Shown piece by piece: positions 16,564 to 25,699 of a stretch of DNA of 64,000 nucleotides (within the stretch, counting starts at the first letter, position 1; each line of letters starts with the position of its first letter). The stretch is from Agitococcus sp. (GTDB lineage: Bacteria; Pseudomonadota; Gammaproteobacteria; Pseudomonadales; Moraxellaceae). The DNA lies in NCBI GenBank assembly GCA_030646715.1, contig JAUSLJ010000035.1:62001-126000 (forward strand). Direction: 5' to 3'. A program made the position numbers and the translations under genes. The notes under the pieces were generated by a model. The model worked only from the letters and a program-made list of their open reading frames with translations. It searched no databases and had not been told where the DNA came from.

Positions 16564-17955
16564 ATGCAATTTGATTATGATGTCGTTGTCATTGGCTCAG
16601 GCCCCGCAGGTGAAGGCGCGGCGATGAAACTGACTAAAGAAGGCAAAAAAGTGGCGGTCGTAGATGCTCGCGGTCAAGTCGGTGGTAACTGTACCCATGT
16701 CGGCACGATTCCTTCTAAAGCCTTACGACAAACCGTTTTTAACATTATGCGTTATCAGCGTGACTCGATGTTTAGGCGAGTGGGTGAGTTAAGTAATGTG
16801 CCGTTGTCACAAGTATTAGCTCGCGCTCATAAAATCATCGAACAACAAGTGACGGTGCATACGCGTTTTTATGATCGAAACCAAGTTGATTTGTATTTTG
16901 GTCAAGCACAGTTTGTTGATGCGCATACGGTCAAAATTAAAACCTTAGAAGGCGGAAAAGAAGTTCTGACCTTTGGTTCTGTTGTCATCGCTACGGGTAG
17001 TCGTCCGTATCAACCCGATGACATTGATTTTAGCCATCAACGTGTTTTTGATAGCGATAAAATCCTTACCCTTGATTATCCCGTGCATAAGTTGATTATT
17101 TATGGGGCAGGGGTCATTGGCTGTGAATACGCCAGTATTTTTGTCGGTTTAGGTTATAAAGTTGATTTAATTAACACACAGGCACAGTTGTTATCTTATT
17201 TAGATGATGAAATCGCCGATGCGTTGTCCTATTACTTACGTGAATTAGGCGTGCTGATTCGCCATCAAGAACAATACGAGAAAGTGGAAACCTTTGATGA
17301 TTGTGTGGTGCTACACCTTAAATCAGGCAAAAAAATCAAAGCAGATGCCATTTTATGGTGTAACGGTCGTACAGGTAATACTGATGGTTTGGGCTTAGAA
17401 AACTTAGGAGTAACTGCGAATAGTCGTGGTCAAGTCACCGTTGATAAGCAGTATCGTACCAACGCTCAACATGTTTTTGCCGCAGGTGATGTCATTGGTT
17501 GGCCATCATTAGCATCGGCTGCGTATGACCAAGGCCGTTGCGCGGCAGCTCATATTTTAGGCTTGAAAGATACGCCGCATGTGGAAGATGTGCCAACGGG
17601 TATTTACACCATTCCTGAGATTTCTTCGTTAGGAAAAACCGAAAAACAACTGACCGAGGAGCAAGTGCCTTACGAAGTCGGGCAAGCGTTTTTTCGACAT
17701 TTAGCGCGTGCGCAAATTACAGGTGAAACAGTAGGTATGTTGAAAATATTATTTCACCGTGAAACCTTAGAAATATTAGGTATTCACTGTTTTGGTAATA
17801 ATTCGGCAGAGATTGTCCATATTGGACAGGCGATTATGCAACAAAAAAATGGTGGCAATACCTTACAGTATTTTGCCAATACCACCTTTAATTATCCCAC
17901 AATGGCAGAAGCGTATCGTGTTGCGGCGTTAAATGGTTTGAATAGATTGTTTTAA
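16564..17955 (+). CDS. sthA: Soluble pyridine nucleotide transhydrogenase
   Basis: The 463-residue flavoprotein transfers hydride between NADPH and NAD+. It has the FAD motif [15 protein letters not shown], then [16 protein letters not shown], in which the second redox cysteine of lipoamide-dehydrogenase-like enzymes is replaced by Thr, the feature that distinguishes SthA. A second nucleotide-binding motif, [16 protein letters not shown], and [16 protein letters not shown] follow; the dimerisation domain ends the protein. A strong AAGGAAG ribosome site precedes the ATG. It lies 61 bases after the formate dehydrogenase diaphorase gene on the same strand, suggesting a shared role in NAD(P)H balance (inference). 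Confidence 0.95.
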   Translation: MQFDYDVVVIGSGPAGEGAAMKLTKEGKKVAVVDARGQVGGNCTHVGTIPSKALRQTVFNIMRYQRDSMFRRVGELSNVPLSQVLARAHKIIEQQVTVHTRFYDRNQVDLYFGQAQFVDAHTVKIKTLEGGKEVLTFGSVVIATGSRPYQPDDIDFSHQRVFDSDKILTLDYPVHKLIIYGAGVIGCEYASIFVGLGYKVDLINTQAQLLSYLDDEIADALSYYLRELGVLIRHQEQYEKVETFDDCVVLHLKSGKKIKADAILWCNGRTGNTDGLGLENLGVTANSRGQVTVDKQYRTNAQHVFAAGDVIGWPSLASAAYDQGRCAAAHILGLKDTPHVEDVPTGIYTIPEISSLGKTEKQLTEEQVPYEVGQAFFRHLARAQITGETVGMLKILFHRETLEILGIHCFGNNSAEIVHIGQAIMQQKNGGNTLQYFANTTFNYPTMAEAYRVAALNGLNRLF

Positions 17956-17982
17956 GCACTTAAAAGAAAGTTTGTTGTACTT

Positions 17983-18095
17983 ACCGTTCGCCCTGAGCTT
18001 GTCGTGCTTCGACGAGCTCAGCATGAGCGGCGTTATTTGTGGTTCAACTCTGCTCAGGGAGCATATTTCTGCTGGCTGAGCGGAGTCGAACCAAG
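17983..18095. repeat. Dispersed palindromic repeat (GAGCTTGTCG/CGACGAGCTC type)
   Basis: The gap between sthA and the convergent START gene holds GAGCTTGTCG-TGCTT-CGACGAGCTC (17996-18020) and further pieces resembling the repeats near 38019, 42800, 46396 and 49322, such as GAGCGG and GAGTCGAACC. It looks like a chromosomal intergenic repeat that may also end transcription from both sides. Confidence 0.6.
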
Positions 18096-18096
18096 C

Positions 18097-18795
18097 CTAT
18101 TCAATAAAGGTAAACGGCAAAGGCGTTGTTGCCTCTGTATATTGAGGTAGTTTTGCCTGACGTGCCAAGCCCATCATATTGGCATAAGGACCTTTACTTT
18201 GAATAAAGTTAACGGTCCACGCAGGCGCATTACCACCCGGATTAATAAAACCTTCAGACTCTACTAAAGTCGTGTTGGCATCTATAGGAGTCCATTTCAC
18301 GGTATAGTTTTCAGCAACCATACGCACATAAGGTGGACGTACAGGCGAATAATTGGGTAGGGCAGTAACACGCATGAAAACATAGGGTTTTCTATCGGTC
18401 ATTGGCTCAATGACCGTGCGTAGAATCACATCTCGGTCAGGTGTGCCAATAGGCGCGTCATGAACCATATAGTAAATGTATTCGCGGTCAGATACTTTAC
18501 GTAAAAATTTCACCTCCAAAGTGGCAAAATACCAACGAGTATAGTTTTCAAAATCACTTTGTACCCGTGCTAATGTTTCTATGGACGCATCTATTGTCGC
18601 AGCTACTCGAAACGAGCGAATACTTTGCCCATCTTCGTTTTTAACATATACTTTGATTTTATGGCGATTATCATTTTTAGATAGACGCCATTCATTGGCT
18701 GAACCATCGGAACGAAGTTCATCTAAGTCTTTTTCGGCGAAGGCAATAGTGGGCAAAGCCGCAATGCAGAGACTCAGGCAAATTTTTTTTATCAT
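18097..18795 (-). CDS. Exported START-domain lipid-binding protein (copy 1)
   Basis: The longer frame starts upstream, but the ATG at 18795 has an AGGTG ribosome site and begins a signal peptide, MIKKICLSLCIAALPTIAFA, probably cut after AFA. The mature part of about 212 residues is a START/Bet-v1-like domain: MVHDAPIGTPDRDVILR, a VTALPNYSPVRPPYVRM strand and a C-terminal helix containing GPYANMMGLARQ. START domains hold one lipid in a cavity; a periplasmic lipid carrier or sensor is possible. It is the last of three tandem paralogues on this strand and the most divergent near its C-terminus. Confidence 0.82.
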   Translation of the reverse strand: MIKKICLSLCIAALPTIAFAEKDLDELRSDGSANEWRLSKNDNRHKIKVYVKNEDGQSIRSFRVAATIDASIETLARVQSDFENYTRWYFATLEVKFLRKVSDREYIYYMVHDAPIGTPDRDVILRTVIEPMTDRKPYVFMRVTALPNYSPVRPPYVRMVAENYTVKWTPIDANTTLVESEGFINPGGNAPAWTVNFIQSKGPYANMMGLARQAKLPQYTEATTPLPFTFIE

Positions 18796-18885
18796 AGAGC
18801 ACCTATTGATGGTGTGAGTATAAAGATGGCACACCAAAATTAAATGGTATGTTGGTAACTCCCTTTAGTTAAATATGACACCAGC

Positions 18886-18917
18886 AGGACAAGGGGATTC
18901 AATTCCCCATAAGTCCT
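18886..18917 (-). terminator. Intercistronic hairpin between START copies 2 and 1
   Basis: A two-part stem (AGGAC/GTCCT outside, GGGGA/TCCCC inside, six-base loop) lies directly after the stop of START copy 2. There is no U-tract, so it may stabilise or process mRNA rather than end it. Confidence 0.4.
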
Positions 18918-18921
18918 CAAC

Positions 18922-19623
18922 TTATTCAAAGAATTTGTAAGGTAACGGCTCTTTGGTGTCGTTGTACTGTGGAAGATTCACCATACGACGCATACCCATC
19001 ATATTAGTATAGGGTCCTTTACCTTGCACAAAATTAATGGCCCAAGCAGGTGACGAGCCACCGGGATTAATAAAACCTTCTACTACGCGCAAGGTTTGAG
19101 TTTTGCTGACGGGTGTATATCTAACGGTATAGTTTTCGGCCTCCATCCGTACATTAGGTGGCCGTGGTGGTAGATAATCAGGCACAGAAACCATGGTAAA
19201 TTGAACATAAGGCCGTTTGGCTGTCATGGGTTCAATAGTCGTGCGAAGAATTACGTCACGGTCAGCAAGGCCGATGGGGGCATCATGGATGAGATAAAAA
19301 TAAAACTCTTTGTCAGAGACTTTTTTTAGAAGTTTGATTTCTCGGGATGAGAAATACCAGCGAGAGAAATTATCAACATCCGTCTGGACACGCAATAAGG
19401 CTTCCAATGGCGCATCAAGAGTGGCTTCAACTCTAAAGGAGCGAATTTTTTGCCCTTCTTCGTTTTTGGTATATACCTTAATGCTGTGACGGATGTCATT
19501 TTTGGTTAGCTTCCATCCCAGTTTTGTCGGGTCATCGTGCAAATCATCCACATCCGCAATGGCAAGCACAGGTAACATTGACAGGGCGGCAATCATAAAG
19601 CTGGCGCGTAGTTTTATTATCAT
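18922..19623 (-). CDS. Exported START-domain lipid-binding protein (copy 2)
   Basis: The ATG at 19623 gives 233 residues and opens a signal peptide, MIIKLRASFMIAALSMLPVL, cut near AIADV; an in-frame GTG lies 15 bases upstream. The mature START domain keeps the family blocks LIHDAPIGLADRDVILRTT, SVPDYLPPRPPNVRMEAENY and GFINPGGSSPAWAINF, and is clearly paralogous along its whole length to the genes on either side. The N-terminal linker after the signal is shortest and most different (DVDDLHDDPTKLGWK). Role as periplasmic lipid binder is inferred from fold only. Confidence 0.82.
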   Translation of the reverse strand: MIIKLRASFMIAALSMLPVLAIADVDDLHDDPTKLGWKLTKNDIRHSIKVYTKNEEGQKIRSFRVEATLDAPLEALLRVQTDVDNFSRWYFSSREIKLLKKVSDKEFYFYLIHDAPIGLADRDVILRTTIEPMTAKRPYVQFTMVSVPDYLPPRPPNVRMEAENYTVRYTPVSKTQTLRVVEGFINPGGSSPAWAINFVQGKGPYTNMMGMRRMVNLPQYNDTKEPLPYKFFE

Positions 19624-19651
19624 AATTTTTCTTTTCACTAAGTAAAACCTT

Positions 19652-19679
19652 ACAGCCTACTTTAAGATCGGTAGGCTGT
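19652..19679 (-). terminator. Intercistronic hairpin between START copies 3 and 2
   Basis: ACAGCCTAC and GTAGGCTGT form a perfect nine-base stem with a ten-base loop just after the stop of START copy 3. On the minus strand it is followed by AAGGTTTTAC, a weak U-tract. It may act as a leaky terminator within the START cluster. Confidence 0.45.
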
Positions 19680-19692
19680 GAGTAGAAATGAC

Positions 19693-20391
19693 TTATTCTA
19701 CAAAAGTAAAGGGTAACGGTGTTTTAGCGTCACGATAGAGTGGTAAATTGACCATTCGTTGCATACCCATCATATTCGTATATGGGCCTTTGCCTTGGAT
19801 ATAATTAATAGCCCAAGAAGGAGAAACTCCACCTGGATCAATGAAGCCTTCTGACTCTAGTAAAGTTTTATCTTTCCCTTGTGGCGTGAACTTAACTACA
19901 TAATTCTCAGCGACCATGCGGACGAATGGAGGGCGTGAAGGAATAAAGTCAGGTATGGATACCATCTTGATAACAACATAAGGCTTTTTGCTTGTCATTG
20001 GTTCAATAGTTGCTTTGAGTACAACATCACGGTCAGGCATGCCAATAGGTGCATCATGCACCATGTAGAAGATAAACTCTTTATCAGAAACTTTTTTGAG
20101 TAGTTTTGCTTCTAAAGTAGCAAAGTACCAACGAACATAGCTATCTACATCGGATTGAACTCGAGTCACTACCTCAAGAGGGGCATCAATCAAAGCCTCT
20201 ACTCTAAACGAGCGGATATTTTTGCCTTCTTCATTTTTCACATAAACTTTTATTTGATGAAGTTTATTGCTTTTTGATAAACGCCATTCATTTTTGGCAG
20301 CTTCCGCTCGAAAATCATCTAGGTCTCTTTCTGCCAAGGCGATTGCTGGTACAGATGCAATCATTAGGCTCAGACATAGTTTTTTTAGCAT
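19693..20391 (-). CDS. Exported START-domain lipid-binding protein (copy 3, first in order)
   Basis: The 232-residue protein starts with a signal peptide, MLKKLCLSLMIASVPAIALA, nearly identical in pattern to copy 1, and continues ERDLDDFRAEAAKNEWRLSK. The START domain contains MVHDAPIGMPDRDVVLK, VSIPDFIPSRPPFVRMVAENY and GFIDPGGVSPSWAINY. It is the 5'-most of three same-strand paralogues, so it was probably transcribed from the 149-base gap upstream, where I see no clear promoter. The conserved blocks point to a shared ligand type; none is known. Confidence 0.82.
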   Translation of the reverse strand: MLKKLCLSLMIASVPAIALAERDLDDFRAEAAKNEWRLSKSNKLHQIKVYVKNEEGKNIRSFRVEALIDAPLEVVTRVQSDVDSYVRWYFATLEAKLLKKVSDKEFIFYMVHDAPIGMPDRDVVLKATIEPMTSKKPYVVIKMVSIPDFIPSRPPFVRMVAENYVVKFTPQGKDKTLLESEGFIDPGGVSPSWAINYIQGKGPYTNMMGMQRMVNLPLYRDAKTPLPFTFVE

Positions 20392-20540
20392 GACTAATCA
20401 CCTCTAAAATGGCTCAATCTTGTGCTTCCCAGCTTGGCCATTGTTGTTATAAATTGTGTTGTCGATAATTTTATTATGGCTACTATCTAAAAAAAGTAAG
20501 TAACAATTTGTTTCTTTTTAGCACAGTTAGATGCTGACGG

Positions 20541-21152
20541 CTAGTGTGTCTTGAAACGTAACGCCAGAGCTGAATGTATTTTTATACTAATTTCGGTGAT
20601 AGAAGGAGGTATTGAACATAGTTCCTGCACCTGTGTCATTTCTAGCCCTGCATAGCCACAAGGATTAATGCGTTGATAGGGCTCTAAATCCATATTGATA
20701 TTTAATGAAAAGCCGTGATAACTACAGCCTTTACGAATCCTTAATCCTAAAGAAGCTATTTTCTTTTGGTCAACATAAACACCATGAGCTTCGCGATTTG
20801 CCCAAGCGTCAATATGGTATTCAGCTAGCACTTCAACGAGCATATCTTCAATCGTTTCAACCAGCTCGCGCACGCCGATGTTCAAGCGTTTAATATCTAA
20901 AAGACAATATCCTACCAATTGTCCTAAGCCATGATAGGTCACTTGACCACCGCGATCGGTTTTGATTACCGGAATGTCGCCAGCCGCTAAAATATGTTCG
21001 GGCTTACCCGCTTGACCTAAAGTAAAAACCGCAGGGTGCTCCAGTAGCCATAATTCGTCAGGCGTATCTGGAGTGCGCGTGTCGGTAAAGTCGCGCATTT
21101 GTTGCCAAACATCGCTAAAGTCTTGAACGCCTAAATGCTTAACAATCAGCAT
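20541..21152 (-). CDS. lipB: Lipoyl(octanoyl) transferase
   Basis: The 203-residue enzyme moves the octanoyl chain from acyl-carrier protein to lipoyl domains, the step before LipA. Family motifs are present: [35 protein letters not shown], the catalytic Lys in [12 protein letters not shown] and the acyl-thioester Cys in [10 protein letters not shown]. Two bases separate its start from the stop of ybeD, and dacA is just beyond, the dacA–ybeD–lipB order kept across gammaproteobacteria. The usual neighbour lipA is not here but 9 kb away. Confidence 0.96.
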   Translation of the reverse strand: MLIVKHLGVQDFSDVWQQMRDFTDTRTPDTPDELWLLEHPAVFTLGQAGKPEHILAAGDIPVIKTDRGGQVTYHGLGQLVGYCLLDIKRLNIGVRELVETIEDMLVEVLAEYHIDAWANREAHGVYVDQKKIASLGLRIRKGCSYHGFSLNINMDLEPYQRINPCGYAGLEMTQVQELCSIPPSITEISIKIHSALALRFKTH

Positions 21153-21154
21153 GG

Positions 21155-21442
21155 TTAATAAACCAATTTAATTTCGGGTGCGCTATTAAAGTCGGCATAC
21201 AGATTGTTTATTTGCTCTCGTGTTTCTAAATACACTTCTATAGTCACTGAAACATATTTGCCACCACTCGAGGCGCGCATACTAATGGATGCGGCATCAA
21301 AGGTTGGGCAGTGGCAACTCGCAATGGCTGCAACCACTTGGGCAAGCGGATATTGAGTTTCACCTAAGACTTTAAACGTATGATGACGGGGCAGTTCCCA
21401 TGCGTCTATGTTTTGTACGGTGAATTCTGAGGGATTAGTCAT
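21155..21442 (-). CDS. ybeD: DUF493 family protein YbeD
   Basis: This 95-residue protein has the alpha-beta ACT-like pattern of the YbeD/DUF493 family: [21 protein letters not shown] near the start and [20 protein letters not shown] in the middle. A regulatory role resembling ACT-type domains has been suggested for the family, but none is established. It sits between dacA and lipB, as in E. coli, and is followed by lipB after two bases, so the pair is cotranscribed. Confidence 0.9.
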   Translation of the reverse strand: MTNPSEFTVQNIDAWELPRHHTFKVLGETQYPLAQVVAAIASCHCPTFDAASISMRASSGGKYVSVTIEVYLETREQINNLYADFNSAPEIKLVY

Positions 21443-21457
21443 AGATTTTCTCGACGT

Positions 21458-21483
21458 TTTGGGCGTGATGACTCACGCCCAAA
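21458..21483. terminator. Hairpin between dacA and ybeD
   Basis: TTTGGGCGTGA and TCACGCCCAAA form a perfect eleven-base stem with a four-base loop, in the 49-base gap after dacA. The core GGGCGTGA/TCACGCCC is the same as the hairpin at 4669. On the minus strand there is no long U-tract, so it may be a partial terminator or an mRNA-stability hairpin. Confidence 0.5.
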
Positions 21484-21491
21484 CCAAAAAA

Positions 21492-22646
21492 TTAAAACAA
21501 GTTACTAAAGAAACGTTTAACGCCATGCCACATCCGAACAAAGAAATTTGCTTCCTCAACCGCTTGTTGCGCAATTAACGCTTGTTCCGCGATAGGTTTT
21601 CCGTTTAAGGAGGCGATAATTTTACCGACTTCTTGGCCTTGTTTAATCGGCGCATCTAATGACGGGGCTAGTTGCAAGCTGATTTGTAATTGGTCTTTTT
21701 CGCCGCGCGGTAAAGTCACGCTCATATCACTGGCTAAACCAACGCTGACACGGCTGTCTTTACCAAACCAAACCACAGGTTTACCGAGCTCTTGACCTTT
21801 TGGACGAATCAATGCAGTTTCGTAATTGCTAAAGCCCCAATTAAATAACGCCCGTGTTTGGTCGGCACGCGACTGCATACTATTTGTACCCATCACCACC
21901 GAAATTAAACGCATCGCGCCGCGTTTACTGGAGGCCGTTAAACAATAACCAGCATCATCTGTATGGCCTGTTTTCAAACCGTCAACGGTAGGGTCAGTAA
22001 ACAATAAGGCGTTACGATTGCCTTGCTTGATGTTATTAAAGGTAAATTCTTTTTCGGAGTAGATAGGGTAATACTTGCTACTGTCTTTAATAATGGCATG
22101 TGCCAACGTTGCTAAGTCGGCTGCTGATGAATAATGGTTGGGATCAGATAAGCCTGTGGCATTCGCAAAGTTGGTGTCTTTCATGCCTAAGCGTTTAGCT
22201 TCACCATTCATGATTTCGGCAAAGGCGGGTTCGCTGCCCGCAAGATGCTCGGCCAAAGCTTTAGAGGCATCATTGCCTGATTGAATAATGACCCCACGGA
22301 GCATATCAAGGGCAGAGGCATAACTGTTGAGTGGCACATACATACAGGATTCTTTGTTTGTACCACGACACCATGCTGACTCGCTCATTAACACGGGATC
22401 TTGTTCTTTTAGTGAGCCTTTTAATAGTTTTTGCTCAACAATAAAACTGGTCATCATTTTAGTGAGCGAAGCGGGCGCAAGATGAGCGTGGGAGTTTGAT
22501 TCGGCGAGAATTTTGCCTGAATCATAATCCATTAAAATATAAGCTTTATTTTCTAAAACAGGCGGTGCGGGAATCACTGTGGCGGCATAAAGCGGTGCGT
22601 GGGTCATGAGGGCGGTAACGCCCAATACAGTTAGAAAACGAGACAT
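21492..22646 (-). CDS. dacA: D-alanyl-D-alanine carboxypeptidase (PBP5 family)
   Basis: The 384-residue penicillin-binding protein trims the last D-Ala from peptidoglycan stem peptides. A signal peptide ends near LYAAT. The three active-site motifs are visible: SLTK (S60-K63), SGN (S123-N125) and KTG (K225-G227). A C-terminal beta domain and an amphipathic tail (FFVRMWHGVKRFFSNLF) would anchor it to the outer face of the inner membrane. It begins the dacA–ybeD–lipB cluster; a hairpin follows its stop. Confidence 0.94.
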   Translation of the reverse strand: MSRFLTVLGVTALMTHAPLYAATVIPAPPVLENKAYILMDYDSGKILAESNSHAHLAPASLTKMMTSFIVEQKLLKGSLKEQDPVLMSESAWCRGTNKESCMYVPLNSYASALDMLRGVIIQSGNDASKALAEHLAGSEPAFAEIMNGEAKRLGMKDTNFANATGLSDPNHYSSAADLATLAHAIIKDSSKYYPIYSEKEFTFNNIKQGNRNALLFTDPTVDGLKTGHTDDAGYCLTASSKRGAMRLISVVMGTNSMQSRADQTRALFNWGFSNYETALIRPKGQELGKPVVWFGKDSRVSVGLASDMSVTLPRGEKDQLQISLQLAPSLDAPIKQGQEVGKIIASLNGKPIAEQALIAQQAVEEANFFVRMWHGVKRFFSNLF

Positions 22647-22833
22647 AGTGAAGGTGTATCCATAGCGAGGAAATAATTGGCAGCGAGTTTAGCATCCTCT
22701 ATTTCAACAGTATGTATAACTTGCTTGACAAAAAAATAATATTAGTTGAAATCAGACATTCATAATGTATTTGATTCAGTTTAACGCGGCACTCTACTAG
22801 AGTTGGCGCTTAAACAACGGTCTCTAAGTTAAT

Positions 22834-24075
22834 TTAAACAGGCCAAAAGAACAATAACAATAAGCCACCAATAAACGATATGCCAAAGGTCAAAGACACT
22901 TTGTAAAACAACGGTCTATTGCCTAAAACAGCAACAGCCCCTACTTTAAAAGCCAAATTAGACATAATGGCGATGACGACTAATCGCCAGCCAATTGACG
23001 GTTCTAAACGTAATTGTTCAACAAGGCGGCCTGTAGATAAAGTAATAGCATCAACATCGGTTAAGCCCGAAATCATCGCAATAATGTATAAACCGCTATC
23101 ACCCAACAGTTCTTTAGTCGCGGCTACTGCCAGAATAATCAAACCGTACAAACCCCCAAAAATGATAGCACCACCCAATTCGGCAGGGTTTTCAGGTTCA
23201 GGAATGGTTTTACTTTCGCCAGTTCTGTGTAAATAAACGACGACTGAAATAGCAACCATCAGTGCAAATAATACTAATAATGGTGGCGCAAGTTGCCGAA
23301 TGGCTGTAGGTGAAACCACCGCAAAAGCAATAGTGACTCGAAGCACCGACACAGTAGAAGCTAAAAGAATAGCAATAGCCGCTAAAGAGCTAGATTCGGG
23401 TGAGTTTTTGGTGCTACGAGCATAAGCAACGGTGGTGGCTGTACTTGAAATTAAGCCACCAAGTAATCCCGCCAGTAATGTGCCCGCCTGTTCTTTAAAG
23501 ACTTTATAAGCGACATAACCCATCAAACTAATGCCAACAATCAGCACAACCATGCGCCAAATGTCATAAGGGTTAATGACATTAAAAGGGCCATAGGTTT
23601 GATTCGGTAAAATCGGCAAAATAACCAAAGCAATGGCCGAAAAACGCATCACCGCCAAAATGTCATGTTCGCCCATTTTGCGAACAAAATCATGGAGTGG
23701 TTCTTTCATTTGCAATAGCACAGCAACTACACCGCCAATGACAATCGCCAGAGCCATATTGCCTACGGTCAAATAAGCACCTACGCCATACATTAATAAG
23801 GCGGCAACTTCGGTGGTGATGCCTGCATCATACTGTTTGCTTTGTTTGATAATGCTAGAGCTAATGAGCATAGCACTGATTGCTAACATCCCTGCCGCTA
23901 AAACCCAGCCACCAAAGCTTTGCGCGAGCAAGCCAGTTAATGCTCCACTTAAGGTAATTAAAGGAAAAGAGCGAATGCCCGCAATTTCGGAGGCCGCTTT
24001 TTCGCGTTGTAAGCCGACTAATAAACCTAAACCAAAAGCGACGGCCAATATTTCTAAAGTGGTGTTATTAATCAT
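22834..24075 (-). CDS. MgtC/SapB-family membrane protein with DUF4010
   Basis: The 413-residue protein is nearly all membrane helices. The N-terminal part, with GLLVGLQREK and GIRSFPLITLSGALTGLLAQ, is the MgtC/SapB domain; the rest, including GLLGGLISSTATTVAYA and ISGLTDVDAITLSTGRL, is DUF4010. MgtC proteins are linked to magnesium limitation and ATP synthase control, but this long fused form has no settled function. Its start overlaps the end of the arginyltransferase-family gene by eight bases, so the two are translationally coupled. Confidence 0.87.
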   Translation of the reverse strand: MINNTTLEILAVAFGLGLLVGLQREKAASEIAGIRSFPLITLSGALTGLLAQSFGGWVLAAGMLAISAMLISSSIIKQSKQYDAGITTEVAALLMYGVGAYLTVGNMALAIVIGGVVAVLLQMKEPLHDFVRKMGEHDILAVMRFSAIALVILPILPNQTYGPFNVINPYDIWRMVVLIVGISLMGYVAYKVFKEQAGTLLAGLLGGLISSTATTVAYARSTKNSPESSSLAAIAILLASTVSVLRVTIAFAVVSPTAIRQLAPPLLVLFALMVAISVVVYLHRTGESKTIPEPENPAELGGAIIFGGLYGLIILAVAATKELLGDSGLYIIAMISGLTDVDAITLSTGRLVEQLRLEPSIGWRLVVIAIMSNLAFKVGAVAVLGNRPLFYKVSLTFGISFIGGLLLLFFWPV

Positions 24076-24781
24076 GAGTTAGGGGGCGCCATAGTTGGTC
24101 TATTAAGGCTTCAAGAGGTTGAAAATTTGTTTTATAGGCCATCTTCTTACTCTCTTTAACCCAATAGCCTAAATAAACATAATCAATATTTAATCGTTGC
24201 GCTTCAGCAATTTGCCATAACACCGCAAATGTACCTAAGCTACGACTTTCTTCATGACAATCATAAAACGTGTAAACGGCCGATACGCCATTTTTTAAAG
24301 CATCACATACTGAAACCGCTAATAGTTTGCCGTTGTGATAAAACTCATAGAGCCACGTATCGCTCCAGTCAGAAAATAAAAAAGATACGTATTGGGCGAT
24401 TGACGGCGGGTGCATATCGCCATCGGCATGACGTTGTTGAATATAGTTGGCATACAACTCATAGTGTGCTTGTACATAATGAGCAGGAACTTTTCTCACC
24501 TGAACATCAAGGTTGTTTTTCCAGACGCGACGTTGTTGACGACTTTGTTTAAATTGCGCAACTGGAATACGAACTGAAATACAGGCATTACAATTTTGGC
24601 ATTGGGGCTTATAGATATAGTTACCACTACGCCTAAAACCATAATTCGACAGTTGGTTATAGAGCATGGTACTCATGGGGGCTTCAGGGTCGGCAAAAAG
24701 CGTCGTGGCTTCTTGCTCATCCAAATAGCTACAGTGATGTGGTGGCGTGCTAAAAAACTTTAGCCCAGAGGATGCTGTCAT
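24068..24781 (-). CDS. bpt: Aspartate/glutamate leucyltransferase (N-degron pathway)
   Basis: An AGAGGT site seven bases before the ATG at 24781 sets the start; an upstream TTG is less likely. The 237-residue protein has the arginyltransferase-family N-terminal cysteine region (HHCSYL, then CQNCNACISVRIPV) and the C-terminal FYDCHEESRSLGTFAVLW and YVYLGYWVKES motifs. The bacterial Bpt form adds leucine to proteins starting with Asp or Glu, marking them for ClpS–ClpAP. Aat, the other bacterial N-degron transferase, lies next upstream on the same strand. ClpS and ClpA are not in the window. Confidence 0.93.
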   Translation of the reverse strand: MTASSGLKFFSTPPHHCSYLDEQEATTLFADPEAPMSTMLYNQLSNYGFRRSGNYIYKPQCQNCNACISVRIPVAQFKQSRQQRRVWKNNLDVQVRKVPAHYVQAHYELYANYIQQRHADGDMHPPSIAQYVSFLFSDWSDTWLYEFYHNGKLLAVSVCDALKNGVSAVYTFYDCHEESRSLGTFAVLWQIAEAQRLNIDYVYLGYWVKESKKMAYKTNFQPLEALIDQLWRPLTHD

Positions 24782-24860
24782 AGAGCTTACCTCTATCAAA
24801 TAAATATCATTAAGAGCTAAGGACTGTTGATGTTTTGACGGCAGTAGCCAAAAGCTAAAG

Positions 24861-24903
24861 TCCCCCTCTTTGGCAAAGAGGAGCTAGGGGAGATTAATTC
24901 CCC
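24861..24903. repeat. CCCCTCTTT...AAAGAGG...AGGGGAG palindromic repeat
   Basis: Within the 204-base gap between aat and bpt, CCTCTTT-GGC-AAAGAGG is followed by GCTAGGGGAGATTAATTCCCC. The GAGCTAGGGGAGATTAA stretch matches the element between the SDR gene and barA (34270-34290), so this is a second copy of the same family. A further imperfect palindrome, TTCCATTTTAAAAATGGGAA, follows at 24914. Confidence 0.6.
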
Positions 24904-24985
24904 TCAATATCATTCCATTTTAAAAATGGGAAGCTCTACACTTTCAAAAGGTTAACAACCTTAGATTCTATAAGCATAAACCTTT

Positions 24986-25699
24986 TTAAAATATCGTGCT
25001 GTGTTTCATCGCTTGAATTAACCGCCAGTCGGGAGTAGGTAAATGCTGATAGGTCGCTAATGTGACTAAAAACTCTTCTCGTGAAATAGTATAAGCACCA
25101 AGACTCATTAAATGCTCATTGGGTAACTGACAATCGACAATTGGAAAATTCCAACCCGCACAAATGTGCATTAAATAAGCAAAAGCAACTTTTGAGGCAT
25201 CGGTTTCGGTGCTAAACATAGACTCGCCAAAAAACAGTTGACCTAAGTTTAAACCATATAAACCACCGACAAGTTGACCATTTTCATTCCATGTTTCAAT
25301 AGAGTGAGCAATACCTTGTTGATGTAACTCACTGTAACTATGAATAATCTTTGGATTAATCCAAGTGTTATCAGCATAAACGCGCGGTGCGGCACAAGCG
25401 CGCATGACTTGATGAAAGCAATGATCTACTGTAATGGTAAAGCGACCTGATTTAAGTGTTTTCCTTAATGAGCGCGACGTTTTGAAGTTTTTAGGATTAA
25501 TGACACAACGGGGATCAGGAGACCACCATAAAATAGGTGTCTTTTCATCTTCGTTATACCAAGGAAATATGCCATTTTTATAAGCTAACAATAAAGTTTC
25601 TGGACTCAAATCACCGCCATAAGCTAACAAGCCATCATCATCGGCATGACTCATCTCAGGAAAGCGTTTAGGATAGGGGGGAATATAGAGAGGAGGCAT
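24986..25699 (-). CDS. aat: Leucyl/phenylalanyl-tRNA-protein transferase
   Basis: The first ATG is at 25699, giving 237 residues (a TTG lies 30 bases upstream). The signature is clear: [20 protein letters not shown], then [22 protein letters not shown] and the later [15 protein letters not shown] and FFGESMFS. The enzyme adds Leu or Phe from charged tRNA to proteins beginning with Lys or Arg, in the cytosol, as the other arm of the N-degron pathway beside Bpt. The 204-base gap between the two genes holds a palindromic repeat, so separate transcripts are possible. Confidence 0.96.
   Translation of the reverse strand: MPPLYIPPYPKRFPEMSHADDDGLLAYGGDLSPETLLLAYKNGIFPWYNEDEKTPILWWSPDPRCVINPKNFKTSRSLRKTLKSGRFTITVDHCFHQVMRACAAPRVYADNTWINPKIIHSYSELHQQGIAHSIETWNENGQLVGGLYGLNLGQLFFGESMFSTETDASKVAFAYLMHICAGWNFPIVDCQLPNEHLMSLGAYTISREEFLVTLATYQHLPTPDWRLIQAMKHSTIF

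Noticed and set aside
24861-24935. CRISPR-like repeats in C/G-rich palindromes
   Set aside because: These are single hairpins, not direct repeats with spacers, and no cas gene is near.
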